From: Ligula intestinalis
Taxonomy: Eukaryota; Platyhelminthes; Cestoda; Diphyllobothriidea; Diphyllobothriidae
Assembly (NCBI GenBank): GCA_036362985.1
Contig: JAYGXS010000008.1
Coordinates: 25,427,680-25,491,679, forward strand
Direction: 5' to 3'
Length of the DNA: 64,000 bases
In this document: positions 46,880 to 58,072 of the stretch, piece by piece
Layout: each line of letters starts with the position of its first letter
Position numbering within the stretch: the first letter of the stretch is position 1
Translations under genes and position numbers: made by a program
Notes under the pieces: model-generated
Seen by the model: the letters and a program-made list of their open reading frames with translations, nothing else
What the model was told of the DNA's origin: nothing
Database searches by the model: none

Positions 46880-47260
46880 AGTCCAGCTGCGTTGTATGAA
46901 TAACTTACATACAAAAATGAAATTTTTTAGGGAAACAGAGCAGTGTAACACGCTACCCTTTCTAGATGACCTCATATTTACAGAGGATGATGGCTCAATA
47001 TGGCACTCGGCATTAACAGCAAATAGCTGGAGTGCGCAATACCTTCATTTCATTAGTTGTTTTGCCAGTACATTATGAACGAAATCTGGTAGATACTTTT
47101 TTTAAAAGAGTGAGGAAGATTTTCTCTAGTGTGATCCTACCTGCATCAAAGCAGTCCTACTTAACCTTGGCTATCCTGCAGGTATCACCCATAAGTATAA
47201 CAATACTTTACGGCCAAAATTGACGACACAGTCAGTTCCGAAACCGTCTGTCTTTTTATT
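46880..47260 (+). pseudogene. PLE reverse transcriptase fragment (connection region)
   Basis: The plus strand reads LRCMNNLHTKMKFFRETEQ, then CNTLPFLDDLIFTEDDGSIW and ANSWSAQYLHFISCFA. The ETEQ...LPFLD block directly follows the catalytic YVDD region in intact PLE RT. The YVDD itself is absent because of 5' truncation. The other frame continues with YERNLVDTFFKRV near 47070. Confidence 0.7.
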
Positions 47261-47284
47261 TCTTTTATTTAAGGCTGATACTAT

Positions 47285-47700
47285 TCAAAACGCAAAACAA
47301 GTGACGGTTGCGTTGTACCATAAAAAGAGAAGTAATACGAGATTAACTATATGATCAACTTGATTCCATAGGTCGGGTTTCTCCCACGCTGTGCAGGTTA
47401 CTTCCGCGTGCCCGGAAAACAATAATAGAAAAGCTGTTTTGAGATCGGCAGATTGTCGACTGTCTACTACGACAGTGTCGAATACGTAACGGTTGTTGAG
47501 CACTCAAATATCACGGTACTGTGTCTTCTTGCTTGAAAAAGTAATTAGGCGTGCGCTCGGCAACCCTGGCTGCCAGTTTCCTTTGCGTGAGCCAAATGTA
47601 CTTTCATCCGCAAGTGCACGGGAATTTACAGACGCAATTTTACGTGGTGAATAACGGCAAGGAATCCTTTGCCACTTTGATCGGAATGCTTGTAAGAGGA
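47285..47700 (-). pseudogene. PLE GIY-YIG fragment, decayed
   Basis: The reverse complement carries the family landmarks in order: IPIK-type linker near 47690, a Cys-rich segment (CTCG-like) near 47610, SSIAKHLL-like sequence near 47490 and an EVTCTAWEKPDLW...HIVNLVL ending near 47330. Multiple stops. It aligns with 46515-46860 on the same strand. Confidence 0.55.
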
Positions 47701-47929
47701 CTAAGGGGGACCAGTTAGGACAGAGTTAACGTCCTTTTTTATAGTTAAATGTAACCATCACTTGATTTTCTTTGAAATAATATCACCCTTAAATGGAAAG
47801 AACAGCATGACGGACCTTTCCAGAACTGACTGTAACATCAATTTTGGTCGTGAAATATTGTTATGCTTATGCAGGATAGCCATCAGTTAAGTAGGGCTGC
47901 TTTGATGCGGGAAACCTCTACAGGTAGAA

Positions 47930-48185
47930 TCTCACTGAAGCAAATACATCTTGCTTTTTAACAAAGAGTATCTACCAGATTTGTTTTCCCCTGCACTGAC
48001 AAATAACTGGTAAAAATAGGGTTTTGTCTATCCCAGCTATTTGTTGTGGAATGCCGAGCGACACAATGAGCTACCATCATCTTTACATCTGAGCTCATCT
48101 AGAAGGTGTAGCGTGTTAAACTGCTCTGTTTCCACTGTAAATTGCACTTTTGAATAAGTTATTTATACAACGCAGTTGGATTTGT
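47930..48185 (-). pseudogene. PLE reverse transcriptase fragment, decayed
   Basis: On the minus strand LRCINNLFKSAIYSGN and, in the shifted frame, FTVETEQFNTLHLLDELRCK and DDGSSLCRSAFHNK match the plus-strand fragment at 46880-47060. It is an inverted paralogue cut at nearly the same RT position. Confidence 0.6.
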
Positions 48186-48194
48186 CTTCCTCAG

Positions 48195-48560
48195 TCCTCC
48201 TAGAAGCCTTCGAGTAAGAGAAGCAAAGCATGCCTTGCGATTGCACGCCACCCCTTATTATGTCTGTGAATGTCGGTGCACTTGCGGATAAAAGTACATC
48301 GGGTGTACGCAGAGGTAAGTGGTAGTCAAGGTTGCGAGGCGCTTGCCTAATTGTCTTGCAAGCAAGAAGACAAAGTGGTACGGTCTTTGGTTACGAAGCA
48401 CCTGTTAAAAACATTAGACACTTTGTCGACTTTAAAACACCTTTCCGAGTCCTTTTTCAGGCACGAGCATAAGCTACGTGGAAGTGGCCTGCATTGAGTG
48501 GGAGAACCCCGACCTGTGCATGCAGCTAGACCACGTGGTCAATTTGCAATTACCTTAGTA
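48195..48560 (+). pseudogene. PLE GIY-YIG fragment with complete C-terminus
   Basis: The plus strand reads AKHALRLHATPYYVCECRCT, CG, stop, KYIGCTQR, stop, VVVKVARRLPNC, then after several stops YVEVACIEWENPDLCMQLDH and VVNLQLP. The conserved EHxPxW motif is RRLPNC, and Lys occupies the catalytic Arg position. The C-terminal VVNLxLP ending identifies the same branch as the 13.3-kb copy. Confidence 0.7.
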
Positions 48561-48829
48561 AATGGTCAGCTAGTCTAATTTACGATTTCGTTTGCGCTAA
48601 CGTCCTCTCCTTCTTTTCAGGTACATGTAGGCTCTTTCATTTGATCACACTTTGCAGGGAATTATAATCCTGGCTGCTATACACTGACATTCTGTAAAAT
48701 AAAGTACGTTGCATGATTATATCCGTTATCTTGTTTATGCAATTATAAAGCCGTCACGAAATTTTGTTGAATTCAATAAGTTCTACTGTCTTTGCTTGGT
48801 TGAAATTCGTACTGACAACAAATGCTTAA

Positions 48830-49566
48830 AAATAACGTTTACATGTACGAAAAATGCATTTCTTGCACGTGTTTGATAGAAAATTACGTTTATTTTAAAT
48901 TTTATACTCAAAGAATAGGGTAACTATAGGTTATAAAAAGTTGCTTAATAGCCAAATAATTTTCTAATCTTGTGACTGCTACACTCAAATTCAAGGTTTA
49001 AATACCGCGCACTGTGCACATGTTGTTTAAGGAAAGTAGTCTTAGCCTTCTGTTTGAGGAAGAAGTCACATATTTGTCATAAAATATTGAAATAGATGTG
49101 GAACATATTTAATGTTGTAAAGTCAGTATAAATAAATAAGCCGATACGAAGTATTAAGAAAAAACACCTCATAATTGTAAAAAAGCTCATAATTAGCAAC
49201 TTTTTTATATCCGAAAGCTACCCTTCCTTTGAGTAAAAAATTTAACGAAGGCAAAATTTGCTATCAAATAACTATGATAAATATTTTTTCGTGCACGTTT
49301 CCATGAAATATATTTGAATTTATGAAGGCAGTCAAAATCAATGATAAAAAGGCCTTCTACTTAAGAAGCCAGTTTTTAAATTATTATCTTTTTACTGGTA
49401 GTGAGAACGAAGCTCATTAAAAAGCCAGCATCCTATCATGACTGAATAAACTTCAGAATAACCTACACGATATTCACTATCACAACCTGAGTCAATATCG
49501 ATTAGCGGCAGAATATCAATCTTGCGCCAACGTCGAAATGTTGCGTGATCCGTAGCGTGTACTGTA
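48830..49566. mobile_element. foldback element FB2, left end lost
   Basis: The right end reads TCGAAATGTTGCGTGATCCG then TAGCGTGTACTGTA, the inverse of a TACAGTA-type terminus. CGTGCACGTTTCCATG pairs with CATGTACGAAAAATGC, and TTAGCAACTTTTTTATA pairs with AAAAAGTTGCTTAATAG. The outer left arm is missing or too diverged to see. Non-coding. Confidence 0.65.
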
Positions 49567-49610
49567 TATCGAGTACCAATGCATTTCATTTGTGAATGGT
49601 ACTGCATAAA

Positions 49611-49625
49611 CACACACACACACAC
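49611..49625. repeat. (CA)n microsatellite
   Basis: Perfect CA dinucleotide run of about 15 bases. Confidence 0.9.
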
Positions 49626-49779
49626 TTCCACCCTTCTTCAGCAAAAGTTAACTGACCTGGTAAATCTGCTTACCTGGATGCATAGTCATCCTCACTGCAG
49701 TAAATGTAATTTTGCTGCTATCGCGTCATTCGGAGCACTGAGTGATTAATTCTCTAGACACAATTTTGAAATATTCACA

Positions 49780-49857
49780 GCCTCGGTGTGATTCGAACCC
49801 ATACAGCAAAAAAGGCATTTTGCGCAGCCAATGCTCTACCATTTAACCACGAGGCTC
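49780..49857 (-). repeat. tRNA-like unit, full cloverleaf length
   Basis: The minus strand begins GCCTCGTGGTTAAATGGTAG (acceptor, D arm), continues AGCATTGGCTGCGCAAAATGC (anticodon-type hairpin, GCATT/AATGC) and ends TGGGTTCGAATCACACCGAGGC, where CGAGGC pairs with GCCTCG. The anticodon loop is too large for a working tRNA. It shares TGCGCAAAA with 16741 and 54046. Confidence 0.6.
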
Positions 49858-49859
49858 AA

Positions 49860-51175
49860 CATGCGCCCTGAAATAAATCACTTTCGGATTGATTTTACCC
49901 GCCCAACTTACAGCTCCTATGGAGAAACAAGCTGTCTGCCCAGGTTATGTTTCCTAAGTAAGAATCTCGTATGCACGAGAATGACTACAAGGCTTGATAA
50001 AGTGAGTGACTAGATCAACACGAAGTACACTTGTGAATGACTGTCGTAAATAGCTCAAATCAAAGTGCATTTTGGGAACGCTTAATGCTTCCAGCCTCTG
50101 GAAGCACCAATCACAGGCCGACTCACAAAGGACCTCATGATACGACTACCGAGCAGACAGCACTTCAGACGTCGTCCGCTAGCTTGTGTTTGTGCGATCG
50201 TCTGATAGTCAATTTCCTCCTTTCTATTCCCCCATTCATCCTTTATAGAATATATTCTTCCTACTGCTCTGGCATTCTCTCCTCTCCTATGGAACTGTTC
50301 CTGGCAGGTCGACGCCGTTACAGTTAACCTTCTTACCCCTGCTTGTCCTCCTGTAAGCCAGGATGAAGCGCTACTAGTAGGTGCATGCCATCTTTTGAAA
50401 CAGACAGAGCACCAGAGAGTCCAAAGTACTTTTCAAAGCTTTTCTTTTTAATTTACTCGGAAAGGAGTGCGGCAACGTAGATTAACTCCCTTAGCACAAA
50501 ACTGTATCGGCCCTGCACGAAAATCTACATTAGATTTGAGCTGAATTCCATTAGTTTCTGCGGAATTTCCGCGTAAATCACCCAAGCTGCCAACTAGCAG
50601 TCAGTAGTCGATGTATGCTAAATTATTCACCATTCTGACGGCATAGGTGCTAACAAAAAAACTCTGACGCGTGTTCCGCCAGTGAGCAACTTCTGCATAC
50701 TAGGCCGTTAGTCCGCACTCGTTGAAAGATGCTAGCTAAATTGTTCATAGCAAATGTAGGGCTGCGTTTCGAAAAATATGCTTTGATAGATTGACTCTAG
50801 GTCTGGTCATTGCTTTTTGCTGAAATAAGATGGAACCACAGCCGATTATTTCTGCGAATTCCTGTTGATTAACCATCAACATCGGAACAATGCTTTGTCT
50901 TTATTTAAAAAAGCTTACACGTAGACGAGCAAACGAAGTGGCTGCGTTTAAGATTCTCTGTTCTCTTAATGCTCAAAGAGGAAAAGGACCTCAAAACCCG
51001 GTATGCTTTATGGCATTACCTCCACTTTGTGAATGCCATTGCCCTAGACACGAAGTTCAATAATCGAGATTAAGTCCTTCAGCGCACAATTAACTGGGTC
51101 ATGCCCATACATCGGTACTGACATCTCAACTGAGATTCATCAACTATTTCGAAAGTAATACCTAAAATTCCCAAG
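49860..51175. other. no recognisable gene or element
   Basis: About 1.3 kb without identifiable features. The ORF at 50037-50327 has no family resemblance. Confidence 0.4.
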
Positions 51176-51178
51176 CTA

Positions 51179-51830
51179 TTAGCTAGCAGTCAATGGTATA
51201 TGTATATAGGCGGTGGTCTGGCCTGGCAGTTTGTCTTTTATCTCCCCGTTTAGGCTGGGGATATTCGAGAACAGTTTATGGGCGTTGGTGGCTGGAAAGG
51301 TTTTCGATTCAACTGGGTTCGGGAACTGTCTTTGGAGTTCGCTTGGCACTTCACCTTGAAATGGGAGCCCCATGAAGATTATTTTAATCTCTGCCGTTAA
51401 CACTGAGGGCTTAACTGGTCCTTAAGCCATGTTCTTGGCAATTAATGAACCTAGACATCCATTTTCTCGCAAAATGTCTTCTACCCTCTTAAGTCCTTCT
51501 TTGAGGTTGTCAGTCTAGCATAATGTTCATGCCCTTTGTGTCAATCATCGTAATAAATAACGTTTGAAGTGCAACTGTACGAAACTAGCAAAAATGCGTA
51601 TCTTTTCCGGAACACGTCTACTCTCGATAGACCTTATGCTTCATACTTCCGTCAGGCCTTTTGCCCAAAAGAGCATCAAGAAATTGGAGCGGTCTTGACT
51701 GTTCTTCTTCAAGTGTTTATCTTATGGACGGGTATGCCTGATTTACTGTATGCACTAAAGCTAAAACATGGGTTTTTTCAGATGCAACCGCGAATATATC
51801 ATCCACGTACGGTCTTTAGTACGTTTAATT
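51179..51830 (-). pseudogene. PLE fragment, RT end to endonuclease linker
   Basis: The minus strand starts at the catalytic region (DDIFAVASEKTHVLALVHTV), then NQAYPSIR, stop, TLEEEQ, FLDALLGKRPDGS and, after a frame change, LTAEIKIIFMGLPFQGEVPS, PNPVESKTFPATNAHKLF and KDKLPGQTTAYIHI, the linker that leads into GIY-YIG. It stops before the endonuclease. It is the inverse partner of the plus copy from 51905. Confidence 0.7.
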
Positions 51831-52020
51831 ATTCAGCTTCACTATTAGCAAATTTATTCATGATCAAACTAGAAACTTCGCAATATTGTAGTTTAATAAT
51901 CTAACGTACTACAGACCGCACTTGGATGATATATTCGCAGTTGCACCTAAACAAACCAACATTTCAGCTCCAGCGCATACCGTAAACCAGGCATATCCGT
52001 CCATAAAATATGCATTTGAA
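51705..52020. repeat. inverted repeat at a PLE head-to-head junction
   Basis: About 112 bp on each side (51705-51818 and 51908-52020) are reverse complements, for example GTACGTGGATGATATATTCG against GCACTTGGATGATATATTCG and GTAAACCAGGCATATCCGTC against GTAAATCAGGCATACCCGTC. The spacer is about 90 bp. Both arms encode the RT segment starting at the catalytic DD. Confidence 0.8.
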
Positions 52021-52830
52021 GAAGAAAAATCCAGATCGCTGCCATTTCTCGATGAACTTTTAAGCAAAAGGTCTGATGGAAGTCATTTAGATAGGGTTTA
52101 ACGTTAGAAGACGTGTTCGAACATGAAACGTAATTTAGTATGACATTTGATATAAAGAGTGAGAAGAATAAGCTCGACCGATAGCCTTGAAGATTAGTTT
52201 TAGTTGGTAGAAGGCATTTTTGGACGAAATTGGTGTCGTCGCCAATTAATCATCAAGAATATGGATGAAGTACCGCCAAAGCCATCCGTGTTACCGGCAG
52301 AGAAGAAGGGAATTTTCATCAGGGTCCCATTTCAAGATGGCGTGCCGAAAGAACTCCTCAGAAGGTTCCCCAAGCGGGCTGAGTCAAAATTCTTCCCAAA
52401 AGCTAAAACCCATATACTGTTCTCGACTACCTCCAACATATACGGGACAAAAAAGGACAAACTTCCAGCCCAGACCACTTCTGTGTGCATCTATGCATTC
52501 ACTTGCACCTATGGGGCAGAATATATGGGGTTACACGAGCTGGCGTCTGTCCATAAGATTACAAAAAACACCTCCCGCCATGGTTAGAGAATGGCGCAGA
52601 AAAGACCATTAAAAGTCTATTTTAGCGGACATGTTAGACTCAAACCATCGCATGAATACCAGGAAGGCACTCTGTGTGATCTGCAAGGAGCTCCCGTGCT
52701 ATATATAATTTCTAAGACAGCATATGTTGGTCACAAAAGAAGCAGCTGCCAGCAGGCTACGCAGACCGGTCCTGTGCGCTCAAAAGGAGCTCTGTAACAG
52801 CGCCGCAGGTACTATGCGCTGAAGTCTCAA
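51905..52830 (+). pseudogene. PLE RT end, linker and GIY-YIG, broken
   Basis: The plus strand reads YYRPHLDDIFAVAPKQTN (HLDD in place of YVDD), then NQAYPSIKYAFEEEKSRS and LPFLDELLSKRSDGSHL, a stop, then from 52204 KKGIFIRVPFQDGVPKELLR, KFFPKAKTHILFSTTSNIYG and KDKLPAQTTSVCIYAFTCTY. The endonuclease core is degraded (YMGLHELASVHK). The other frame shows MLDSNHRMNTRKALCVICKE and EAAASRLRRPVLCAQKELCN, the typical end. This is a third PLE subfamily, distinct from those at 2-4 kb and 13/44 kb. Confidence 0.75.
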
Positions 52831-53549
52831 ACCTAACCGCACATGGCTCATCACCTAGCTCGGAACCTGGTCTCCCAAGATGCAGGAAAGTCGCTTATTA
52901 AACCGCGCGCACCTCATAACCTGTCATGGCCGATGGTCCACCTAGAAACCGACATTTTGACTTCACCTCCCCTTACCCCCATCGCTTCTACCGCACAACT
53001 TCTTAACACCAACCCACATAGTTCGTTTATTTAATTACCACATAAATGTACGGGCCTTAAGCGAATTTGTCAAAGGCAAACCTATCCTCGCTACTTTATC
53101 TTTTAATGGTGCTTGTAAACGAAACTATCCGCTAAACTAACGGCACACGCAGCACCTTATTTCTGTTGATTAATCCCGCAAAATCAGTAAAGCGATGAAT
53201 GCTAAAAAGAAGCTATTACGAAGATAAACATGCCTTAAATTTGTGTAGTAACCTCCCACAAAGAAACTTTGAACAAACAGGAACCACCGTTACAAAGATA
53301 GTCTTGATCTTAATGCCACTTAAATGAGCGTTATTTTTGCTGTTCGAGTTAACGACCAGGTAATGGCGCGAAGTGGGTTTCGTCTTTACCTTCCGCGTCA
53401 AAGACAAGAACCTTATCCTTCCTGGGATTCAGCGCAAGGCTGACCGCAATTATCCAGAAGCAATTCATTTTGATAGAAAAAAGTCGTTCCCAGAAGAGCG
53501 AGTATTTGACCTATGTTATGAAATGTTAGTCGACATTCTGCTCATGTCA

Positions 53550-53630
53550 CTGATGAGGAATTCGTGACAGATGTCGAAACATCAGGCGCATAAAACTGTT
53601 GCCCCAGCGATCGGATTTTCTTTTTTTCTA
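53550..53630 (+). mobile_element. solo PLE tail, subfamily A
   Basis: CTGATGAGGAATTCGTGACA then GATGTCGAAACATCAGGCGC, ATAAAACTGTTGCCCCAGCG and ATCGGATTTTC. CUGAUGA and GAAAC are both intact. The terminal AGCGATCG matches the ends at 55.5 and 59.85 kb. Confidence 0.6.
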
Positions 53631-54045
53631 TTCTTAAATGTTTTTTTTTATTTTTCGATTAGAAATAATTACCTTTGTTAGGGTCAACTGATTATTAAGT
53701 AGCAGTATTCCAAGATATTTCAGGAGCCGCGGGGTGTAGGAATTTGCAAAAGTTGGTTTTTAGTTGTTCATAAAAACTTCACTCTACAAAAGGGTTTACC
53801 TTAGCAGCAAGCGTTTTTCTGTCTATTTTCGCAGTCCAAGAAATCGCAACATAAATAAGAAAAGCTTTGCAGATATGGATAATTTAGTTGATTAAATTGT
53901 GGAAAATTCGTGGGCTAGGTGACCCTTGTAGTCACTCTGGTGAATTCTAGGTGTCAACTTAGTATATCCGTAATGTTTGATTCCATAAGCAAAGCAGTCT
54001 ACACGAGTAAATCGACCCAACTGTGATAAGCTTCAAAGCTGTTGG

Positions 54046-54128
54046 CGTGTCTTGGTAGCTCAGTGGGTAGACTCTTTGCTGCGCAAAAGCCTTCCCTGCT
54101 GTGTGGTTTCAACTCCCACCGAGCACGC
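54046..54128 (+). repeat. tRNA-like unit, 83 nt
   Basis: It starts GCGTGTCTTGGTAGCTCAGT and ends TTTCAACTCCCACCGAGCACGC. GCGTG at the start pairs with CACGC at the end. D arm AGCTCAGTGGGTAGA, anticodon-type hairpin CTTTGCTGCGCAAAAG, T-arm loop TTTCAAC. Length and loop shape argue against a normal tRNA. It belongs with 49780 and 16741. Confidence 0.6.
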
Positions 54129-54524
54129 AAATTTTTCACACCTAGTTCAACTGAAATTTCAATATACCTTACAGAAAATACGAAGCACTTTTAACTTATA
54201 AGAAATAATTTTGTCTTCCTTTAACCTTGTTACTTAAGGGAAGGCACCCTTTGGTTTAGAAAAAAATGTTGTCGTAAACAGATCTTTAAAACTGATCGGA
54301 CACAGGAATGTGAACACCCGTATATCTGTAGGGAATATATGCTTCAGGCTAAGGAGTACCTATTTCGGCGTTCTTGGCATCTCCCTGACGGTAGCACTAA
54401 ACCGGACACTTAAACTCCTTAGATGATCCCCTACCTCCTGAAATCTAGCACAACGTCATCTGTAATACCGGCGTCCATGGAAACATGCCTCATTGGTAGC
54501 TTAATTATTTACACAACATTTGTT

Positions 54525-54575
54525 TATTTGCCTGACGTTTCGGATTTATGCTCGCATCGAGCATTGAAAACAGCA
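54525..54575 (-). mobile_element. solo PLE tail, subfamily A
   Basis: The minus strand reads TTCAATGCTCGATGCGAGCA then TAAATCCGAAACGTCAGGCA. The stem TGCTCG/CGAGCA and the GAAACGTCAGG box are clear. The CUGANGA box is degraded. It faces the plus tail at 53550. Confidence 0.5.
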
Positions 54576-55144
54576 TTAGCTAGAAGCACAAGAAGTGATC
54601 GCCAGGTCAAGACCTTGGCAACAGTAGCTTATGTAGGTCCACTCATTAATCCATACTCTCTGCATGTTCTCCCATGAAAAAGGTACTAACATGGTTTTAT
54701 GGGTGGGTAATTAGGACACGCAGTGGAATATGCTTTAATAAATGCTAAGTGCATTTTATTTTACTGCATTTAGAAGTGTTGTTTGTTTACATCTGTAGAT
54801 TTCCCTAATCTATATTATCGTTTAACTAATTGTGGAAAAACCCGATTATCAAATTGCAGGTTCCATGAAATTCCTTAAACATTTAAATGGTGGTTAGGAG
54901 GTCGTCTACTTCAACTCACCTGACGTCCAAATTACCGTTCTGGAGTAATATCAGTATAGTCCGTGGCGCCAAGTGCCACGCAAATCTTCAATTTACATGG
55001 AAAACAGCTTCGACTACATTTTTCACTTTAAACTTACCTCAAAAAATGCTCTTCTCTGCCTATCCTATTTCCTAACCCCCTTAAAATCTATAACCGACAT
55101 TTTTGCAGGACAAAATGCTGGAACTAGGGGTATATGAGTGGGCC

Positions 55145-55495
55145 CACATAAGCTACTTTTGCGAAGAATTTTATTAACCTGATGTTTCGAAGTCCGTCGT
55201 TGATTCTTTCTCGGAGACACTTCTATGAACAATAGCAGAATCGTGTCATTTCGTGCACAGGGATTGCAGTATTTGTAGGATGCAGTCACTTTAGTACTGC
55301 ACACTTATGACAATTGACGAATCACCTGTTGTGGATAACTGGCATCTGGTGCGTTGATTGCTTGATGACTGGCCCGCAGCGTGCAGGTACTACCCGCTTC
55401 TGCTATTGTGTATGATGAGGTCTCTGATGAGGCGTCCGCGACGAACTTTGAAAAGTCAGGCGAATAAAAGTTTCTTCCCAGCGATCGCACCTTTA
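55145..55495. mobile_element. PLE tail, head-to-head pair
   Basis: Minus tail at 55178-55215 (inverse of CGACGGACTTCGAAACATCA), plus tail at 55424-55460 (CTGATGAGGCGTCCGCGACG then AACTTTGAAAAGTCAGG), with GGCGAATAAAAGTTTCTTCC at the right end and its inverse (GCGAAGAATTTTATTAACC) at the left. About 200 bp of non-coding sequence lies between. Confidence 0.7.
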
Positions 55496-56302
55496 TCTTC
55501 TCGCATGTTCATTTATTTTGGCAATGTTGAAAATGTGTTGAAGTGCGCAGAGAGCAAACACACGAGCAATCCGAGCATCCGAAATTAATAGCATGCATAA
55601 TTCGGTAATTGGCTTTCCAGTGATGATAATAATAATAATTAAGTAAGGCATTTAACTAGATTGCCCACCACCCCCGCATCCGTCTTTGCTAGTAATCAAC
55701 TCGTGCCACCTTCTTATTTGCACCATAGGGCGGCTGGGGTAGGCGTGCATATCTCACTCTAGTCGGTGTAATAAAAAACAAAATAATGATATCAGCAGAT
55801 TACGTGTTGTAGACAACTTTCTTAACATAAGAAGAACAAGCACGGATTTTTCACGATTCACAGTTTTGTCTGTGCCGAGTTTATTTGTTGACTGTCGCTT
55901 CAGCGCAGGTGAATTCCGCAAAAACCTGTTCAAAAGAGTGCGCTAACCGGAAGTTTGCAGATTGTAAAATGCTTCAAAAACTTATATCGACGACTGAAAT
56001 ATTGCATGGATCACTTACTTATTCACTGAATTTGGGTAGATGGACTATGTGGGCTGACTTCATGAGCCGCAAAAGCAAATTTGCTTAATTGGCTACGCAT
56101 AATTCTAATTTAGCTTACCTTAAAATTAAGCTGGCTGTAACTTCATTACTAAGGTCAGATAAAATTGTACCTCTTAGATTACGCTGTCGAGTCTCTTAGT
56201 TAGTGTATTCTAGTCCTCAAAGCCTACTCTTACGTTTTAGCCTGGAACTGAGTGAGCGAAAAATAAATGCAGCCCTGTTGTGCTCCGTTTTTTAAATAAG
56301 TT

Positions 56303-56331
56303 AATAATATAATAATAATAATAAAATAATT
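56303..56331. repeat. (AAT)n microsatellite
   Basis: Imperfect TAA/AAT trinucleotide run. A shorter one is at 55624-55639. Confidence 0.8.
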
Positions 56332-56339
56332 CAAGGTTC

Positions 56340-57560
56340 ACACTTCTGTAATGTCCTAAGCAACCGATAAATTCTGTAGTAGGCCAAAATGTTAGTCAAT
56401 AGACGGGAAACTGCACGACATAAGGACATGATATGACTTGTGCGTCCTTCAAAAACCCTCTTTTTTATCATCCAAATTCTAATCATGTTTCCTCACAGAG
56501 ATTTGAAGTGCATACTGGGTGCGAATTACAAAAAAAGCACACAAAGGCCGTGCTGACCTATATTATTTACTGACCTTAGAAGGCATGAGTACTCGATTAA
56601 GCACATTAGCACAGCCACCTCTACCAGAAATACCGTAATCCCAACTGAATACAAACGAGTACAGCCTGATGTGTAGAATTAAGCAGATGAAAACAAACGC
56701 AAGACGCAAGCTCTCCTGTTCTCAAGGCCCCAAAAATGTACTGACTCGGATAAGTTGAAACCAAGATTCACATCACAAGCGTGTCTGAATCAGCATCACC
56801 TCCCACAAATGGTAGCGTCACTGCTAAGCCCAGTACTACTACACTTCCTGAAGGGATATGAGCCCAGTACTGACTTTAATCAGCGTCACTTCTGACTTAC
56901 GATACAGTCAGCAAATACTATCACTCACCTGCGCCCTAGTTAGTGGTATTAGTAATACAACTTGAGGTAAAAGTAGTACCAAGCCTGACTTCCCATAGTC
57001 TGGCTAGACACCCACTATACGTGAATGAGAGTTTACAGTGCAGTTGTACACGCGTACAGTCTACCATCACCAAAAGCTAAGTTAGACGGTGTTTTTTGGG
57101 CTGCATTGGAGAGAGCGGCTTTCGCCCAAAGCCTGTTTTAGTCATCTCGACTTCAGTCTCGTCACTGGTTGAAGCGATGGAGAGTTAGAGTGTAGAAGAT
57201 ACTTGCGCATCTACTTCACTAAAATCTCGCACTTAGCTCCATTCACTGTCTCGGCTCTTGATCGCATAGTAGACCATATAGAAATCGATGTTAATGCAAC
57301 ACATAAGTCATACATGCCACACAGAAGGCAAAAGTTGACGTTTCTTATTACAAATGAGAGAGTTTTATAGACGCTACATTAAGACTGTCAATTTAGGATC
57401 ATTAAGCCACATCACAGTACTTGCCCTAGTTCACGATATCAAAGGATTGACACTGGTTGATGACTGTTCACCAACGACAACGAAACTCATTTGGTGCGCT
57501 CCCTCTTTTTCTTCATTTCTTTGACCCTGACAGCGGCTAAAATGGCTAGTATTAGATAGT
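56340..57560. other. no recognisable gene or element
   Basis: No family motif or repeat was identified in this 1.2-kb stretch. Confidence 0.4.
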
Positions 57561-57564
57561 ATTG

Positions 57565-57670
57565 CCGCAACTGCATGTTAATTCATAGATGCAATTGGAG
57601 GTGGCATGCGCTGGCAAGGAATCATTTGCACGTGGAATTGGTAGGGGTTTTGTTAGAGTTCGACAGCAAA
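57565..57670 (-). pseudogene. PLE linker/GIY-YIG start fragment
   Basis: The minus strand reads TLTKPLPIPRANDSLPAHAT then SNCIYELTC, equivalent to PIPIAKDALLLYA...EFTC at 13.2 kb. It is about 35 codons, cut at both sides. No further PLE coding sequence was recognised next to it. Confidence 0.6.
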
Positions 57671-58072
57671 TTATGTCCTTTCGATCCTTTCACGCAGGCG
57701 TAGTTTAATGGTATTTCCAGTGTTGTCACTGATAAAAGGAAAAAAAATAAAAACAGGCTTTTTTGGAGCAGACTGTTCCGTCATTTTTGGCCGCAAGCGT
57801 TTGCTATGGTTGCCGATAAACCATGTTGGATATCCACACTTAAGCAAAGTATAATGAAAACAGGCTATTTTTTGCATCCAATGTCTCCATAGAGCAGATG
57901 CTTCCTCTCCTTTGCGTTAGGGACAGGCCCAATGATCAGTTATTACGCTGTCCTGATTACTCATCCAACGGTGCAATATCGATCGGTACAAGCCGCGCGA
58001 GTGATAAGATCGATCTAACTGCCGGCCATTATTAGTGTTCTGCGCTATCACTCGGTCCATTCCGACAGTCGC

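Larger units (their letters stand above)
46500..48560. mobile_element. complex of interleaved inverted PLE fragments
   Basis: Five remnants alternate in orientation: GIY-YIG minus (46515-46860), RT plus (46880-47260), GIY-YIG minus (47285-47700), RT minus (47930-48185) and GIY-YIG plus (48195-48560). At 46.87 and 48.19 kb opposite-strand remnants meet back to back, each a head-to-head junction. The minus RT at 47.9-48.2 kb and the minus GIY-YIG at 47.3-47.7 kb are in the right order to be one copy. Confidence 0.65.

Noticed and set aside
49780..49857. Functional tRNA gene
   Set aside because: The anticodon loop is too large and the T stem imperfect, and the unit has truncated relatives nearby.
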